Notes: generated from the sequence alone by a model not told the origin. Positions 42,104-51,584 are shown, counted from the stretch's first letter. The stretch: 64,000 bases of DNA from an uncultured Bacteroidales bacterium (GCA_934716995.1 CAKUYO010000008.1:1-64000), one strand, 5' to 3'. Made by a program: numbers and translations.

Positions 42104-42918
42104 TACGGGACACTCTCTTTGCCGTAGTGGTATGGTACCACCCTACGGAGCAGCAGAAAAACAATATCCTCTCCTACCGGAATGCGGTACGGGAGGTGAT
42201 AATCATAGATAACACGCAAGACAACAGAGGTGTCGCCTGCGCCTTAAACAGGGGAATTGAACAAGCCATTGCCAAAGGTGCCGGATATATTCTTACAATG
42301 GATCAGGACAGCCGGTTTCTGCACGGAGACATAGAACGCTATATTCAACTGTGTAATGAATGCCCTGTTCCGAATGTCGGTATCTTTGCTCCGGTGCATA
42401 CGGATGTGGCGCATTTGCAACTGCCTGTATATCAGGAACCGTATGCGGCTATGATGACATCGGGCAGTATCTTTTCGGTTGATACCTATCGTGCATTGGG
42501 AAGCCTGCGGGAAGATTTCTTTATCGATTTGATTGATGATGAATACTGTGCGCGTGCCAAACGATATGGTTACAGGCTGGTTACGGTGAATGGTATTGTG
42601 CTGCAACACCAATTGGGATTGGGCATGCAATATAACCCGTTCTTCCGTAAACAATACCTCGACCACACGCCTTGGCGGTATTACTATATGGTACGAAACC
42701 GCTTGGAAGTCATACGCCTGTACCCGGAATTAGCCTCCTATCACAAAAAGCAACTGCATAAATTCGTCAAACGGTTGGTGCTGTATGATTCGCACCATAA
42801 ATGCTTGAAATTGAAATATGCTATGCTTGGACTGTGGGATTATTGTCGTCATCGTCTTGGGAAACGGGTGCCGAAGCAGCCACTTCGTGTTGCAGGCAAA
42901 ATAGCATCAGTGCAATAA
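42091..42918 (+). CDS. Glycosyltransferase family 2 (rhamnosyltransferase-like)
   Basis: The 275-residue protein begins LFAVVVWYHPTEQQKNNI and carries VIIIDNTQDNRGVACALNRGIEQA, then YILTMDQDSRF (DQDS metal motif) and LREDFFIDLIDDEYCARAKRYGY. The opening and DQDS form are those of the rhamnosyltransferase-like GT2 subgroup. ATG at 42091 is chosen; the frame is open upstream inside the previous gene. Its last 98 bases overlap, tail to tail, the C-terminal coding part of the O-antigen ligase gene on the other strand. Confidence 0.9.
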   Translation: MEQIVRDTLFAVVVWYHPTEQQKNNILSYRNAVREVIIIDNTQDNRGVACALNRGIEQAIAKGAGYILTMDQDSRFLHGDIERYIQLCNECPVPNVGIFAPVHTDVAHLQLPVYQEPYAAMMTSGSIFSVDTYRALGSLREDFFIDLIDDEYCARAKRYGYRLVTVNGIVLQHQLGLGMQYNPFFRKQYLDHTPWRYYYMVRNRLEVIRLYPELASYHKKQLHKFVKRLVLYDSHHKCLKLKYAMLGLWDYCRHRLGKRVPKQPLRVAGKIASVQ

Positions 42919-44119
42919 ACTGCGGTTGCAGATGGTCGCCTATCGGCTCAAACAGGCACTGTATGCCAAAAGCCAGCAGAAATGTCCATATATAGATACG
43001 CTTTTCGCCGAATGACATACACGCTGCCGATACAAACAGCGCAATAAAAAGCAATAGCCCGAAGATCCCGTTTTCCAACCAATACTCCAAGAACGCATTA
43101 TGCGGGTGATGGGTTATCATCGTACGCCCTTGTGCCGCAAACTCGGGATGATAATCTATGGTGCGTACTATGAACCCATCGTACATTTCCTTGTCTGTAT
43201 AAGCACCTTCTACATAATCCACGCTATGGGTGGATAGTCCGTATCCTAGCCACGGGTGGGCGGCAATACGGCGGATGGAGTAGTCCCATATTACCATACG
43301 CGGGTCATTCTCTATCTTGTCAGGGGTGAGACGGTTATTGAAGTGTATCAATACACTGCTTACCATAGCAAATACCGTGAATGCCAATACACCCGCTATA
43401 TGTTTGCGCTGCCAGCACCAACGCACAAAGAAAATTGTGATGAGCAGCAGAGAAGTTACAAATCCTACGCGCCCGTCTATAAGCAGAATGAAACACCATA
43501 CTGCCAGCATCATCACCACCACTGCATATTTCATTCCTTTCTTTGACCATTGGCTCAAACCTAATGCGCCGAAGATCAGAGCCGTATTCATATACAGGTT
43601 CATCACCATATGTGAGTTGATATGGTGCGCACGATAATAGTTGAAATGCCTTAAAGTCCATATCGGTAAATCGCTGTGCAGGTATCCGTATAGGGTTGTA
43701 ACCAACATATATATGCCGGTCAGCAGCATCACCACCCCCACATCGCGTGTACGCAAGCGCGGACTGAAGCCTGATAGTCCCGCTACACTCACCCACACAA
43801 ACGCCGAGCGTTGGTGCAGTTGGAATTTGTAATAGTCGGTAGGCGGGGTAGGGTCAAACAACTGCCACAGCGGTGTCAGTAGAAAGAGCAGTATCATTAC
43901 CACATATACCCACTTGTCTTGTGTCCAATGCCAGCCTTGCCAACGGCGATTGAGAATATAGTCTATCGGATAGGATATGCCTAATATGTATAGTGCTGTC
44001 CGTTGTACACAGCCGTACTGAAACGGCAACGCAGCCACCAGCATCAGCATTCCCGCCACCGGCAAGTAACTGATGCCGTTTTTTATTATTGTGTATATAT
44101 CTGAATTCTTCATTTCCAT
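42821..44119 (-). CDS. O-antigen ligase / Wzy-type polymerase family membrane protein
   Basis: About eleven hydrophobic segments and the large periplasmic loop of the Wzy_C family are visible: RRIAAHPWLGYGLSTHS and MITHHPHNAFLEYWLENGIFGLLLF contain the conserved H-P-x-N-x-x-L-E/Q-x-x-x-E-x-G motif. Members join O-antigen to lipid A core (WaaL) or polymerise repeats (Wzy); the sequence does not settle which. ATG at 44119 is preferred over 44137 and over the longer open frame, whose start region holds the tandem GTGGGTGATTA repeat at 44172-44206. It is the only gene of the glycan group on the minus strand and ends inside the preceding glycosyltransferase gene. Confidence 0.88.
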   Translation of the reverse strand: MEMKNSDIYTIIKNGISYLPVAGMLMLVAALPFQYGCVQRTALYILGISYPIDYILNRRWQGWHWTQDKWVYVVMILLFLLTPLWQLFDPTPPTDYYKFQLHQRSAFVWVSVAGLSGFSPRLRTRDVGVVMLLTGIYMLVTTLYGYLHSDLPIWTLRHFNYYRAHHINSHMVMNLYMNTALIFGALGLSQWSKKGMKYAVVVMMLAVWCFILLIDGRVGFVTSLLLITIFFVRWCWQRKHIAGVLAFTVFAMVSSVLIHFNNRLTPDKIENDPRMVIWDYSIRRIAAHPWLGYGLSTHSVDYVEGAYTDKEMYDGFIVRTIDYHPEFAAQGRTMITHHPHNAFLEYWLENGIFGLLLFIALFVSAACMSFGEKRIYIWTFLLAFGIQCLFEPIGDHLQPQFIALMLFCLQHEVAASAPVSQDDDDNNPTVQA

Positions 44120-44220
44120 TATTCTTGTTCTCGTCATTTTCCCTGTTCTTACCCGGACCTTATCATAACAAGAGTGGGTGATTAGTGGGTGATTAGTGGG
44201 TGATTCCGCATAGGATACCC

Positions 44221-46602
44221 TTATTGTTTGCCTAATCCTATTTGTATATTGAGCATAAAACCGCGGGGAATACAGAGTGTCATCGCATTGCGTTTCTGTG
44301 GCAGACATTGGTCGAAACTGTATTCCAGCAACTCCGTACCGAAATCATACAGATTATATCCGCTCAGTTGTACCTCAAAAGGTATGGCTCCGCCGGCACC
44401 CGGTGTCTGGTCGCGCATATTGATATTGCCCCTGTAGCGGAGCCGGATATCCAGATTGAAGAACGCATCTTTGCGTTTCCCGAAATGCCCGTCCGCTACA
44501 TTGATACCCTTGGTGTCACCGGGATAGACCGCAAGGTCTTTGTCGCCTGCAGCGGTGGTGGTTTCTTCGGTCAGATAATTTGCAATAGGTGTACCGTCTT
44601 TGAAATGGAAATTAGCCGACAAACCCCAGTTATGCGTGATATTCGCCCCTAATTGCAGACGGCAGATATAAGCACGGTCTTGGTCTAACCGTCCGAGACT
44701 GCGTACCTCTGATGTCGGGTTATTGGCATTTCTGTACGTGTTGGCATTCGCCATTGTGTAACTCAAGGCGTCCACGTTGTTTGCCAAAACGCCGTTGCCT
44801 ATTAGTGACGTACCCGACATCTGGTAACTCTGCCACGAGAGCGAGAAGAACACCTTTCGCCCGCGATAGGTATAGCGAATGGTGTTTGACATATAGAAAG
44901 GCGTATTATAGAAGAAACCCGCCTCGTTCATTATCGGGCGGCGTGTCAGGATATACTGTGCCTCCGCTCCGCTTTCCGAACCGTCGGCATAAGCGATGGT
45001 CTGGCAGTTGTAGTACTTCCGTGCCGTGGAGAGAACGGCTATCTCGTGCCGGCCGGCAATCGTAAAGCGTATAGGTATATCCAATACGGCATACTGCGGT
45101 TGCGGCAGTCCTTTGTCTATCGAGAGATACGCTCCGCCCGTTCGGTTGGCTTGCCGTCCCGAACCGGCATAGTATATACCGGTATTCATATAGTCGCTGC
45201 TGAGCAACTGCACCATATTCATACCGTATCGGGTGCGATAGTTTCCTATGATAATCTCTGCATCAAACCATTTGGCAGGGTGAAACGCCACTGCCGCTTC
45301 GGCTTCCCACGAGGGCATAACCAGTTGCTTGTCCCTTAGGATTATACCGTCCAGGGTCAGAGCCGCTCCGCCTCGGATAGTCAGCCATTCCAGTACCTGC
45401 TTCCGGGCTTCCAGACGGGCTTCGTTTTCTAACAGCCCCGCACCGAAAACGTGCGACCGGAATGTATAATCATAGTAGTCTGTCCTTGCCGAATCGGCAT
45501 ATTGGGCGTACAAACGGTTTTGCCATTGCGTGGATCCCGGGCGGAAATACACCAATGAGTTGTAAGCATCAAGATGGAAAGAAAGCCACGGCAGAACGGG
45601 CAACCGGTAATTGACCGCCCAACTCAGTTCGTGTGTCTGCCCGTCCGAATACCACGGTTCGAGTCCTTCGCCGTCTTGGTCAATGATATTGCGCTCAAAT
45701 GTGCGGTTGTTGTGGAGTATATCGTGCAAAGCGTATGTCAGACCGGTGGTGAAACACGTATCGCGCTTGGTATAAACCGAAAACGAGTACTCTGTCGCCG
45801 TAGCCTGTTCCTGCTGCGAGTAGGTGTATTCCGAATAGAGATCGGTGCGGTGTTGTGCCCCGAACAGGTAATGGAGCGACCATACACCCTGCGGCATAGG
45901 CAACTCGCCTGTCAGTTGCACCTTGTAATAGGGTGCGTCGTATGTGCCGTTGATACCCGTTTCATCACACGATACCTGTCTGCGTTGCCCGTAGTGGGCA
46001 TACAGGTGCTGATACAGCGTGCGCCCTTTGTACGGAATGCCGTAACCTACAGACGCTTGTCCCGCACCGAGGATATGTGCCCGCTCGGTGATTAGCAGCA
46101 GAGCCCTGTCGGAAGCCGTCTTGTGGAACCAATGTATCATCTCTGCCGTACCGGGCGAGATACCGCCTGCACCGCCGATGTTCCCGCTCAGGCGGAGGCT
46201 GTTCTGCCGCAGACTGTCGGGCGTAAAATAGAGTCTGCCCCGCTCATAATCCAATGCAAGCGAGTGCTCTAACATATCCGTATGGAGAAGTGTCCCGCCT
46301 TCCTGAAAGCGGGAGTCTGTGCGGAACCCCTGATAATAGTATTTGTTCCAACGGAAACTGTTGCCGCGAACGGAGAAGACCTGTTGGTCGGGCAATGACC
46401 ACTCGCCGGTGGTCTCTGCTTCATAGGTAACATAATCGGACATATTGTCCAAGTAGTGGTTCAGTTCCCCCCACTGATACCATTCGCGGAAGAACCCGCT
46501 GCTCGCGCTGTCCACACCGAAGGTTGGGGCTGCCGTCATCGTCTGAACCATCACAACCATCACAACCACCAGGCATCCACCTGACATCCACCCGTGTTTC
46601 AT
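44221..46602 (-). CDS. Outer-membrane beta-barrel protein (TonB-dependent-receptor barrel-like)
   Basis: A 793-residue protein with a signal peptide (CLVVVMVVMVQTMTAAP) and then almost only amphipathic beta strands rich in tyrosine and tryptophan (for example YYKVQLTGELPMPQGVWSLHY, EIIIGNYRTRYGMNMVQLL, VQLSGYNLYDFGTELLEY). The C-terminal third resembles the barrel of TonB-dependent receptors, but no plug domain can be seen. The first residues, MKHGWMSGG, are encoded by a repeat that is also present in the receptor gene at 28.7 kb (46574-46597). The start overlaps the stop of the preceding minus-strand gene by 4 bases (ATGA), so the two are coupled. Role unknown. Confidence 0.8.
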   Translation of the reverse strand: MKHGWMSGGCLVVVMVVMVQTMTAAPTFGVDSASSGFFREWYQWGELNHYLDNMSDYVTYEAETTGEWSLPDQQVFSVRGNSFRWNKYYYQGFRTDSRFQEGGTLLHTDMLEHSLALDYERGRLYFTPDSLRQNSLRLSGNIGGAGGISPGTAEMIHWFHKTASDRALLLITERAHILGAGQASVGYGIPYKGRTLYQHLYAHYGQRRQVSCDETGINGTYDAPYYKVQLTGELPMPQGVWSLHYLFGAQHRTDLYSEYTYSQQEQATATEYSFSVYTKRDTCFTTGLTYALHDILHNNRTFERNIIDQDGEGLEPWYSDGQTHELSWAVNYRLPVLPWLSFHLDAYNSLVYFRPGSTQWQNRLYAQYADSARTDYYDYTFRSHVFGAGLLENEARLEARKQVLEWLTIRGGAALTLDGIILRDKQLVMPSWEAEAAVAFHPAKWFDAEIIIGNYRTRYGMNMVQLLSSDYMNTGIYYAGSGRQANRTGGAYLSIDKGLPQPQYAVLDIPIRFTIAGRHEIAVLSTARKYYNCQTIAYADGSESGAEAQYILTRRPIMNEAGFFYNTPFYMSNTIRYTYRGRKVFFSLSWQSYQMSGTSLIGNGVLANNVDALSYTMANANTYRNANNPTSEVRSLGRLDQDRAYICRLQLGANITHNWGLSANFHFKDGTPIANYLTEETTTAAGDKDLAVYPGDTKGINVADGHFGKRKDAFFNLDIRLRYRGNINMRDQTPGAGGAIPFEVQLSGYNLYDFGTELLEYSFDQCLPQKRNAMTLCIPRGFMLNIQIGLGKQ
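46574..46597. repeat. 24-base repeat at the start of the outer-membrane barrel gene
   Basis: Exact copy, in inverted orientation, of 28676-28699 (begins ACACGGGTGGATG on the minus strand). Here it encodes part of the signal peptide; related GACATCCACC units lie at 52567-52587 between genes. Confidence 0.85.
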
Positions 46603-47516
46603 CGTTGTTTCTTCGTGCGGTTAAGGATGCTGATATGGTATGCCAATCCCACTCGTAGTTGGTGGAACGGATAGTCTTTGATACCATACTGGTACATTAC
46701 AAACGGTTCGAAATCGCGGATATGCCCTGCTATGCAGGTCTTGATACTCATCGGGCGGTCGCCGTCATTCTCCCAACCTGCATAGCCGCCCCACGTGGTA
46801 CGCCACGATACATACTGAGTCTTGAGCAGCATCTGCAACCCGTACATCACTGCATCGTTCTGCCGTCCGTTGTCGGTTTGCCAGCATAGAAAACCCGCAC
46901 TGCCGGCAAAACGCAATTCCACTTTCGCCCCCTCTGCATCGGCATACGGAAACGTTTTTCCTTTCCCGAAATAGAGTGATTTGCCAATGGCTAAATCGAA
47001 AAAATATCCGGGGTCGTCATAATAGCGTGCTTTGCCGAAACTGCCTCCGCTGGCGGTCTTCATCGCTGCCCGCAGTACTATATCGGGCGCATACTTGCGT
47101 GCTTTGAGCAACTGGATATCCGTAGATATATATACATCGCCCGCCTCGTGTCCGCTGATTGCTGCCGTATCCTGCAGCCTGCATATCCGTTGCCGCTCCG
47201 GTGTCATCGTGTACCATTCCTGCACGGGCATCCAAAGCGTCAGGTTCACCCTGTCTGTAAACAGGGGAATATACACCCGTGCAAACAGGTCTGCCGTTTT
47301 GTCTTTCTGAAAACCGAAATAGCCGTCCCCCGCCAATTCAAGGCGGAGACGGCTCTCTGTACGACCATCAAGCATATCGGGTATAGGCAGGGCATTCGGT
47401 CCGAAATAGGCGGGGGCTATGCCCGTAGGTTCACCCAAGTGCGGCTCCTCTATCGGCACCTTGGCGGATACCATACTGCTCAAAGTCAGCAGTATAAACA
47501 GAATACTCTTTTTCAA
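46599..47516 (-). CDS. Putative outer-membrane protein of unknown function
   Basis: The 305-residue protein has a signal peptide (KKSILFILLTLSSMVSA) and alternating strands with aromatic ends (LRLELAGDGYFGFQK, VNLTLWMPVQEWYTM, AGFLCWQTDNGRQND, FEPFVMYQYGIKDYPFHQLRVGLAYHISI), which suggests a small outer-membrane barrel. I recognise no named family. The start directly abuts the dnaJ stop (no base between), and its end overlaps the next outer-membrane gene by 4 bases, so these two envelope genes follow dnaJ in the same direction. Confidence 0.72.
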   Translation of the reverse strand: MKKSILFILLTLSSMVSAKVPIEEPHLGEPTGIAPAYFGPNALPIPDMLDGRTESRLRLELAGDGYFGFQKDKTADLFARVYIPLFTDRVNLTLWMPVQEWYTMTPERQRICRLQDTAAISGHEAGDVYISTDIQLLKARKYAPDIVLRAAMKTASGGSFGKARYYDDPGYFFDLAIGKSLYFGKGKTFPYADAEGAKVELRFAGSAGFLCWQTDNGRQNDAVMYGLQMLLKTQYVSWRTTWGGYAGWENDGDRPMSIKTCIAGHIRDFEPFVMYQYGIKDYPFHQLRVGLAYHISILNRTKKQR

Positions 47517-48683
47517 TTATCCGAACAGGTTCTTGAAGAAATTCTTTTTGTCTGCCGAACCGGGGACGATATTCGGACTGGATTGCAACTGCTCGATCAG
47601 TTTCTTCTCGTCGCGCGAGAGTTTTTCGGGGATATAAACGCCTACGTTGATAAGCAAATCGCCTGTGCCCATCTGGCGCCCGTACTGGTCGATAGCGGGC
47701 AGACCTTTGCCACGCATTCGCAGTACCTTGCCCGGTTGCGTACCCGGAGTGATGGTGATCTTGACATCGCCCGTCAGGGTAGGTATCTGTACCTGTCCGC
47801 CCAATACAGCGGTAGGCATATCAAGCAACAGGTTGTAAACCAAGTCATTGCCGTCGCGTACAAAGTCCTTGTGCTCCTCTTCTTCTATCAGCACCAGCAG
47901 GTCGCCCGGTACACCTCCGTGCGGCGCGGCATTACCCTTGCCCTGTACGGTCAGTTGCATACCGCCCGACACGCCTGCGGGGATATTGATCGTGATAATC
48001 TCCTCGTCGCGGATGACACCTTCGCCGTTGCATTTCGGGCACTTGTTCTTGATGATACGCCCTTCGCCGTGGCAGGTAGGACACTCCTCCTGTACTTGCA
48101 TCATACCGAAGATACCGCGTTGGGTACGCACGGTACGCCCTGTTCCTTTGCAGGTCGGGCACACATCACCCTGGCTGCCGTCTGCACTGCCCGTGCCGTG
48201 GCAGGTCGGACAAGTGACCAACTTACGCACTTTGATCTTCTTCTCCGTGCCTTTGGCTATCTCTTCGAGCGTCAGTTTCACTTTTACGCGCAAGTCCGAA
48301 CCGCGGCGTACACGCTGTCCTCCGCGTGAGGAACTGCTGCGCCCGCCGCCGAACAGGTCGCCCAAGTCGAAACCTGCACCGCCGAAGATATCGCCGAACT
48401 GCGAGAAGATGTCTTCCATAGACATCCCTTGTCCGCCGTTGAAACCGCCTGCACCGCCCATACCGGCGAAGCCGTACTGGTCATAACGCTGACGTTTCTG
48501 CGGGTCGGATAGCACCTCGTACGCCTCCGCCGCCTCTTTGAATTTCTCTTCCGCCTCTTTGTCCCCGGGATTCTTGTCGGGGTGGTATTGTATCGCTTTT
48601 TTGCGGTACGCCTTTTTTATCTCTTCGGCTGTTGCGGTCTTGTCCACACCCAGCACTTCATAATAATCTCTTTTCTCTGCCAT
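47517..48683 (-). CDS. dnaJ: Chaperone DnaJ (Hsp40)
   Basis: The 388-residue protein is a full type I DnaJ: J domain with YHPDKNPGDK at about 32-41, glycine/phenylalanine-rich linker (GGAGGFNGGQGMS), four zinc-finger repeats CPTCHGTG, CPTCKGTG, CPTCHGEG and CPKCNGEG, then the substrate-binding beta domains. It delivers unfolded proteins to DnaK and stimulates its ATPase. grpE lies upstream, 110 bases away with an ATTAACAATTA-type repeat between them. dnaK is not in the window. Confidence 0.98.
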   Translation of the reverse strand: MAEKRDYYEVLGVDKTATAEEIKKAYRKKAIQYHPDKNPGDKEAEEKFKEAAEAYEVLSDPQKRQRYDQYGFAGMGGAGGFNGGQGMSMEDIFSQFGDIFGGAGFDLGDLFGGGRSSSSRGGQRVRRGSDLRVKVKLTLEEIAKGTEKKIKVRKLVTCPTCHGTGSADGSQGDVCPTCKGTGRTVRTQRGIFGMMQVQEECPTCHGEGRIIKNKCPKCNGEGVIRDEEIITINIPAGVSGGMQLTVQGKGNAAPHGGVPGDLLVLIEEEEHKDFVRDGNDLVYNLLLDMPTAVLGGQVQIPTLTGDVKITITPGTQPGKVLRMRGKGLPAIDQYGRQMGTGDLLINVGVYIPEKLSRDEKKLIEQLQSSPNIVPGSADKKNFFKNLFG

Positions 48684-48687
48684 AATC

Positions 48688-48716
48688 CAATTAACAATTA
48701 ATAATTAACAATTAAC
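48688..48716. repeat. AT-rich tandem repeat between grpE and dnaJ
   Basis: Units of AATTAACAATTAATAATTAA recur; similar units lie at 51424-51452 before ruvB. The second part of the gap (48760-48790) has TAATTCATAATTCTTAATTC units. Confidence 0.6.
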
Positions 48717-48793
48717 ATACATCGCAATCGAGGGCATTTTCCCCTGCTGCAATATGCTATTCTTAATTCATAATTCTTAATTCATCATTAAAC

Positions 48794-49399
48794 TTATTCT
48801 CCCACAACCACTTTGGCAAAACGGATCACTTTGTCGCCGAGTTTGTAGCCTTTCTGCGTACAATCCACCACTTTGCCCTTCTTGTCTTCGCCGGCTGCAA
48901 AGGTAGTAATCGCCTCGTGCTCATCGGTGTTGAAATCGGCATCTTTGGTCTCGATGGCGTGTACGTCGTGCTTGCCGAGGAAATTGATAAACTTCTGATA
49001 AATAAGGTTCACTCCCTCGCGCAGACTGTTCACGTCTTCGGTCTTCTGCATAGCCGTGTTGGCACGCTCAAAGTCGTCAATCAGCGACAGCATCTCCGTA
49101 AAGATCTTCTCTCCTGCAGTCTCCATCAGGTCAAGTTTCTCCTTGTTGGTGCGGCGGCGATAGTTGTCAAACTCTGCCATCATACGCAGGTTCTTGTCCT
49201 CCAACTCCACGATGCGTGCTTTCAGTGCAGCCACATCCTCCTGCGGCTCCTGCTTGGTCTCCTCCGCAGTTTCCGTTTCGGGTTGCGCAGACTGTGCCTG
49301 CTGCTCTTTCTGTTCTTCTACCTGCGGCTGTTCTGCCTGCGGTTGCTCCGTCTTATTCTCTTCCATGTTATGTTGTTCGTGTTTATGTTTCTTACTCAT
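48794..49399 (-). CDS. grpE: Nucleotide exchange factor GrpE
   Basis: The 201-residue protein has the GrpE layout: an acidic, glutamine-rich N-terminus, the long dimerising helix (ARIVELEDKNLRMMAEFDNYRRRTNKEK) and the beta-wing domain ending in KGKVVDCTQKGYKLGDKVIRFAKVVVGE, where the family normally ends VVVAK/G. It releases ADP from DnaK. ATG at 49399 (MSKKHKHEQHN) is taken; a second ATG lies 11 codons downstream. It is followed by dnaJ on the same strand. Confidence 0.96.
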   Translation of the reverse strand: MSKKHKHEQHNMEENKTEQPQAEQPQVEEQKEQQAQSAQPETETAEETKQEPQEDVAALKARIVELEDKNLRMMAEFDNYRRRTNKEKLDLMETAGEKIFTEMLSLIDDFERANTAMQKTEDVNSLREGVNLIYQKFINFLGKHDVHAIETKDADFNTDEHEAITTFAAGEDKKGKVVDCTQKGYKLGDKVIRFAKVVVGE

Positions 49400-49483
49400 A
49401 GTTTGTCCTTTCTGTCAGGTGGCAACATTGCCGCTTCTTATTACGCAATAGGTATGCCAAAAATGGTATGTGCTGCCAAAATG

Positions 49484-50218
49484 TCATAACAGAGTCATTA
49501 CATCGCGCAGGCGGGGGACTATATACGTGGCATCTTGCTTCTGCTGCTCGGTGGCATTGCCGTTCAGCACCCATAGCGAGTCTATTCCTGCCGCTTTGGC
49601 ACCTGCTATATCGCTGGTGTAACTGTCGCCGATCATAATAACCTCGCTTTTCTGCAAACCGGATATCTCCTTCCTGTTCATTTCGATGGCTTTCTCGAAT
49701 ATCTGCGGATTGGGTTTCTGGATATTCACTTCCTCGCTCAGCACGATATGTTTGAAATAGGGAAGGAGCCCTGTATGTTCCATCTTGTAGTGTTGGCACT
49801 CCACAAAACCGTTGCTGACCACCGTCAGCGGATATTTGCCTGCCAGATAGCGCACCACCTCCTCGGCATCGGTCATCAGCCGGCAATAGGTATTGGTCAG
49901 ATAGACATAGTCGTCCGCCATCTTCTTTGCCATCTCGCGCAGGCGTTGCGGTGCCATATCCGTGGTGATACCTATCTGTTGGCAGAGCGGGAACAGAAAA
50001 TGGTCGAGATACAGATAGTCTTTGGTAATCTCGTTTTTGCCGTACCGTACCCATAGTTCGGTGTTGTGCGTGTTGTATTTTTCGAACCACTCGTCGGGTG
50101 TCTCGAACCACTCTTTCAACCGGTATTTGTCATACAACTCGTTCTGCGACTTTCTCGCCACATGTATCCAATCCCCGATGGTGTCATCCCAATCTATAAA
50201 AACGGCTTTGTAATTCAT
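49484..50218 (-). CDS. HAD-superfamily hydrolase, YjjG-like noncanonical nucleotidase
   Basis: The 244 residues have HAD motif I DWDDTIGD (9-16), motif II VVSNGF, a lysine in NIQKPNPQIFEKA and motif IV MIGDSYTSDIAGAKAAG. The long helical cap with WVRYGKNEITKDYLY and the IDWDDTIGDW opening match the YjjG branch, which removes phosphate from noncanonical pyrimidine nucleotides. It is not clearly in an operon; 85 bases separate it from the grpE start downstream. Confidence 0.9.
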   Translation of the reverse strand: MNYKAVFIDWDDTIGDWIHVARKSQNELYDKYRLKEWFETPDEWFEKYNTHNTELWVRYGKNEITKDYLYLDHFLFPLCQQIGITTDMAPQRLREMAKKMADDYVYLTNTYCRLMTDAEEVVRYLAGKYPLTVVSNGFVECQHYKMEHTGLLPYFKHIVLSEEVNIQKPNPQIFEKAIEMNRKEISGLQKSEVIMIGDSYTSDIAGAKAAGIDSLWVLNGNATEQQKQDATYIVPRLRDVMTLL

Positions 50219-50358
50219 ATTTTATTCTCATGTCTCCTGCTCGCTACGCTCACGAAAAATAAAGGAAATAAAACAAAATCTATTTCTTTTATTTCTTTTA
50301 TTTCTCTCGCATCGCGACAGCGTGTGCGTAGGATATTTTTATCAATTTTCTTCTATTT

Positions 50359-50401
50359 TTCTTGCCGCTTTGCGGCAAAGGAACTGTTATATCAAACTCG
50401 C
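50359..50401. repeat. Partial copy of the inverted-end element next to ruvB
   Basis: TTCTTGCCGCTTTGCGGCAA and TTATATCAAACTCGC correspond to the right part of the element at 11091-11227 (TTCTTGCCGCTCTGCGGCAT and TTATATCGAATTCAC). It ends one base before the ruvB stop codon, just as the copy at 10505-10519 ends at the stop of the flavodoxin-like gene. Confidence 0.65.
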
Positions 50402-50402
50402 G

Positions 50403-51419
50403 TTAGAACAGCGTCTGCTGATCGTTTCTGAGGAACGGCGTTTTACCAAGATGGCGATATGCCAGTTCCGTTACTTCCCGTCCGCGTGGGGTACGTTTGA
50501 TGAAGCCCTCTTTGATCAGATAGGGCTCATACACATCCTCTATCGTCCCTGCGTCCTCGCCCATAGCCGTGGCTATGGTGTTCAAGCCCACGGGTCCGCC
50601 TTGGAACTTGTCAATGATCGTGCAGAGCAACTTGTTGTCTATCTGGTCAAGACCGAAAGTGTCTATGTTCAGTGCCTCCAAAGCGTATTGTGCAATGTCG
50701 AGGTCGATGGCACCGTTGCCTTTCACTTGCGCAAAGTCGCGCACACGCCGCAGCAGCGCATTGGCAATACGCGGCGTACCGCGGCTGCGGCGGGCAATCT
50801 CGCCTGCCGCCTGGCTGTCTATATGCACGCCGAGCAGACCCGCACTACGCTCCACTATACCTGCCAGAATGTCGGCATCGTAGTACTCCAAGTGGCAGTT
50901 GATACCGAAACGCGCACGCAGCGGACTGGTCAGCAAACCGCTTCGGGTGGTTGCACCGATGAGGGTAAAACGGTTCAGGTCAATCTGTATCGTACGGGCG
51001 GACGGACCTTTGTCTATCATTATATCAATACGATAGTCCTCCATCGCCGAGTACAGGTACTCCTCTACCACGGGCGACAAACGGTGAATCTCGTCAATAA
51101 ATAATACATCGTTTGGCTCAAGGCTGGTCAGCAGTCCTGCCAAGTCTCCGGGCTTGTCCAGTACCGGACCGGAAGTGATCTTAAACCCCACACCCAATTC
51201 ATTGGCGATGATGTTGCTCAGCGTCGTCTTACCCAACCCCGGAGGACCGAACAGCAGTACATGGTCGAGACTTTCACCGCGCATCTTCGCTGCTTCTACG
51301 AAGATGCGCAGGTTGCTCACCACTTTGCTCTGACCCGCAAAATCAGCAAAACGCAACGGGCGCAAGGCGTTGTCCTGCTCCTTCTCCGTCATCTGTTGTC
51401 GTATATCAAATTCACTCAC
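50403..51419 (-). CDS. ruvB: Holliday junction branch migration helicase RuvB
   Basis: The 338-residue AAA+ motor of the RuvABC complex: RPLRFADFAGQ opening, Walker A GPPGLGKTT at about 59-67, Walker B FIDEIHRLSP, sensor 1 LIGATTRSGLL, arginine-finger region APLRARFGI-type (here SPLRARFGINCHLEYY) and the C-terminal winged helix with RTPRGREVTELAYRHL. Length and motifs are standard. Monocistronic here; ruvA and ruvC are not in the window. Confidence 0.98.
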   Translation of the reverse strand: MSEFDIRQQMTEKEQDNALRPLRFADFAGQSKVVSNLRIFVEAAKMRGESLDHVLLFGPPGLGKTTLSNIIANELGVGFKITSGPVLDKPGDLAGLLTSLEPNDVLFIDEIHRLSPVVEEYLYSAMEDYRIDIMIDKGPSARTIQIDLNRFTLIGATTRSGLLTSPLRARFGINCHLEYYDADILAGIVERSAGLLGVHIDSQAAGEIARRSRGTPRIANALLRRVRDFAQVKGNGAIDLDIAQYALEALNIDTFGLDQIDNKLLCTIIDKFQGGPVGLNTIATAMGEDAGTIEDVYEPYLIKEGFIKRTPRGREVTELAYRHLGKTPFLRNDQQTLF

Positions 51420-51584
51420 TGGTTCAATTAATAATTAAAAATTAACAATTAATATGCCTGTCTTTGAAAGTGGATCGGGATGTCATTTTGTTCCCAAAAT
51501 TAACGATAAATTAACGGTAATTAACGGAGAACTTATACCCGATAATGTCGTATGGTCATTAATGGAGAACTCTCAAAGAAGCAA

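Noticed and set aside
47148..48329. 393-codon plus-strand frame opposite the outer-membrane gene and dnaJ
   Set aside because: It spans two real genes in antisense, including the dnaJ zinc-finger region, and shows no domain.
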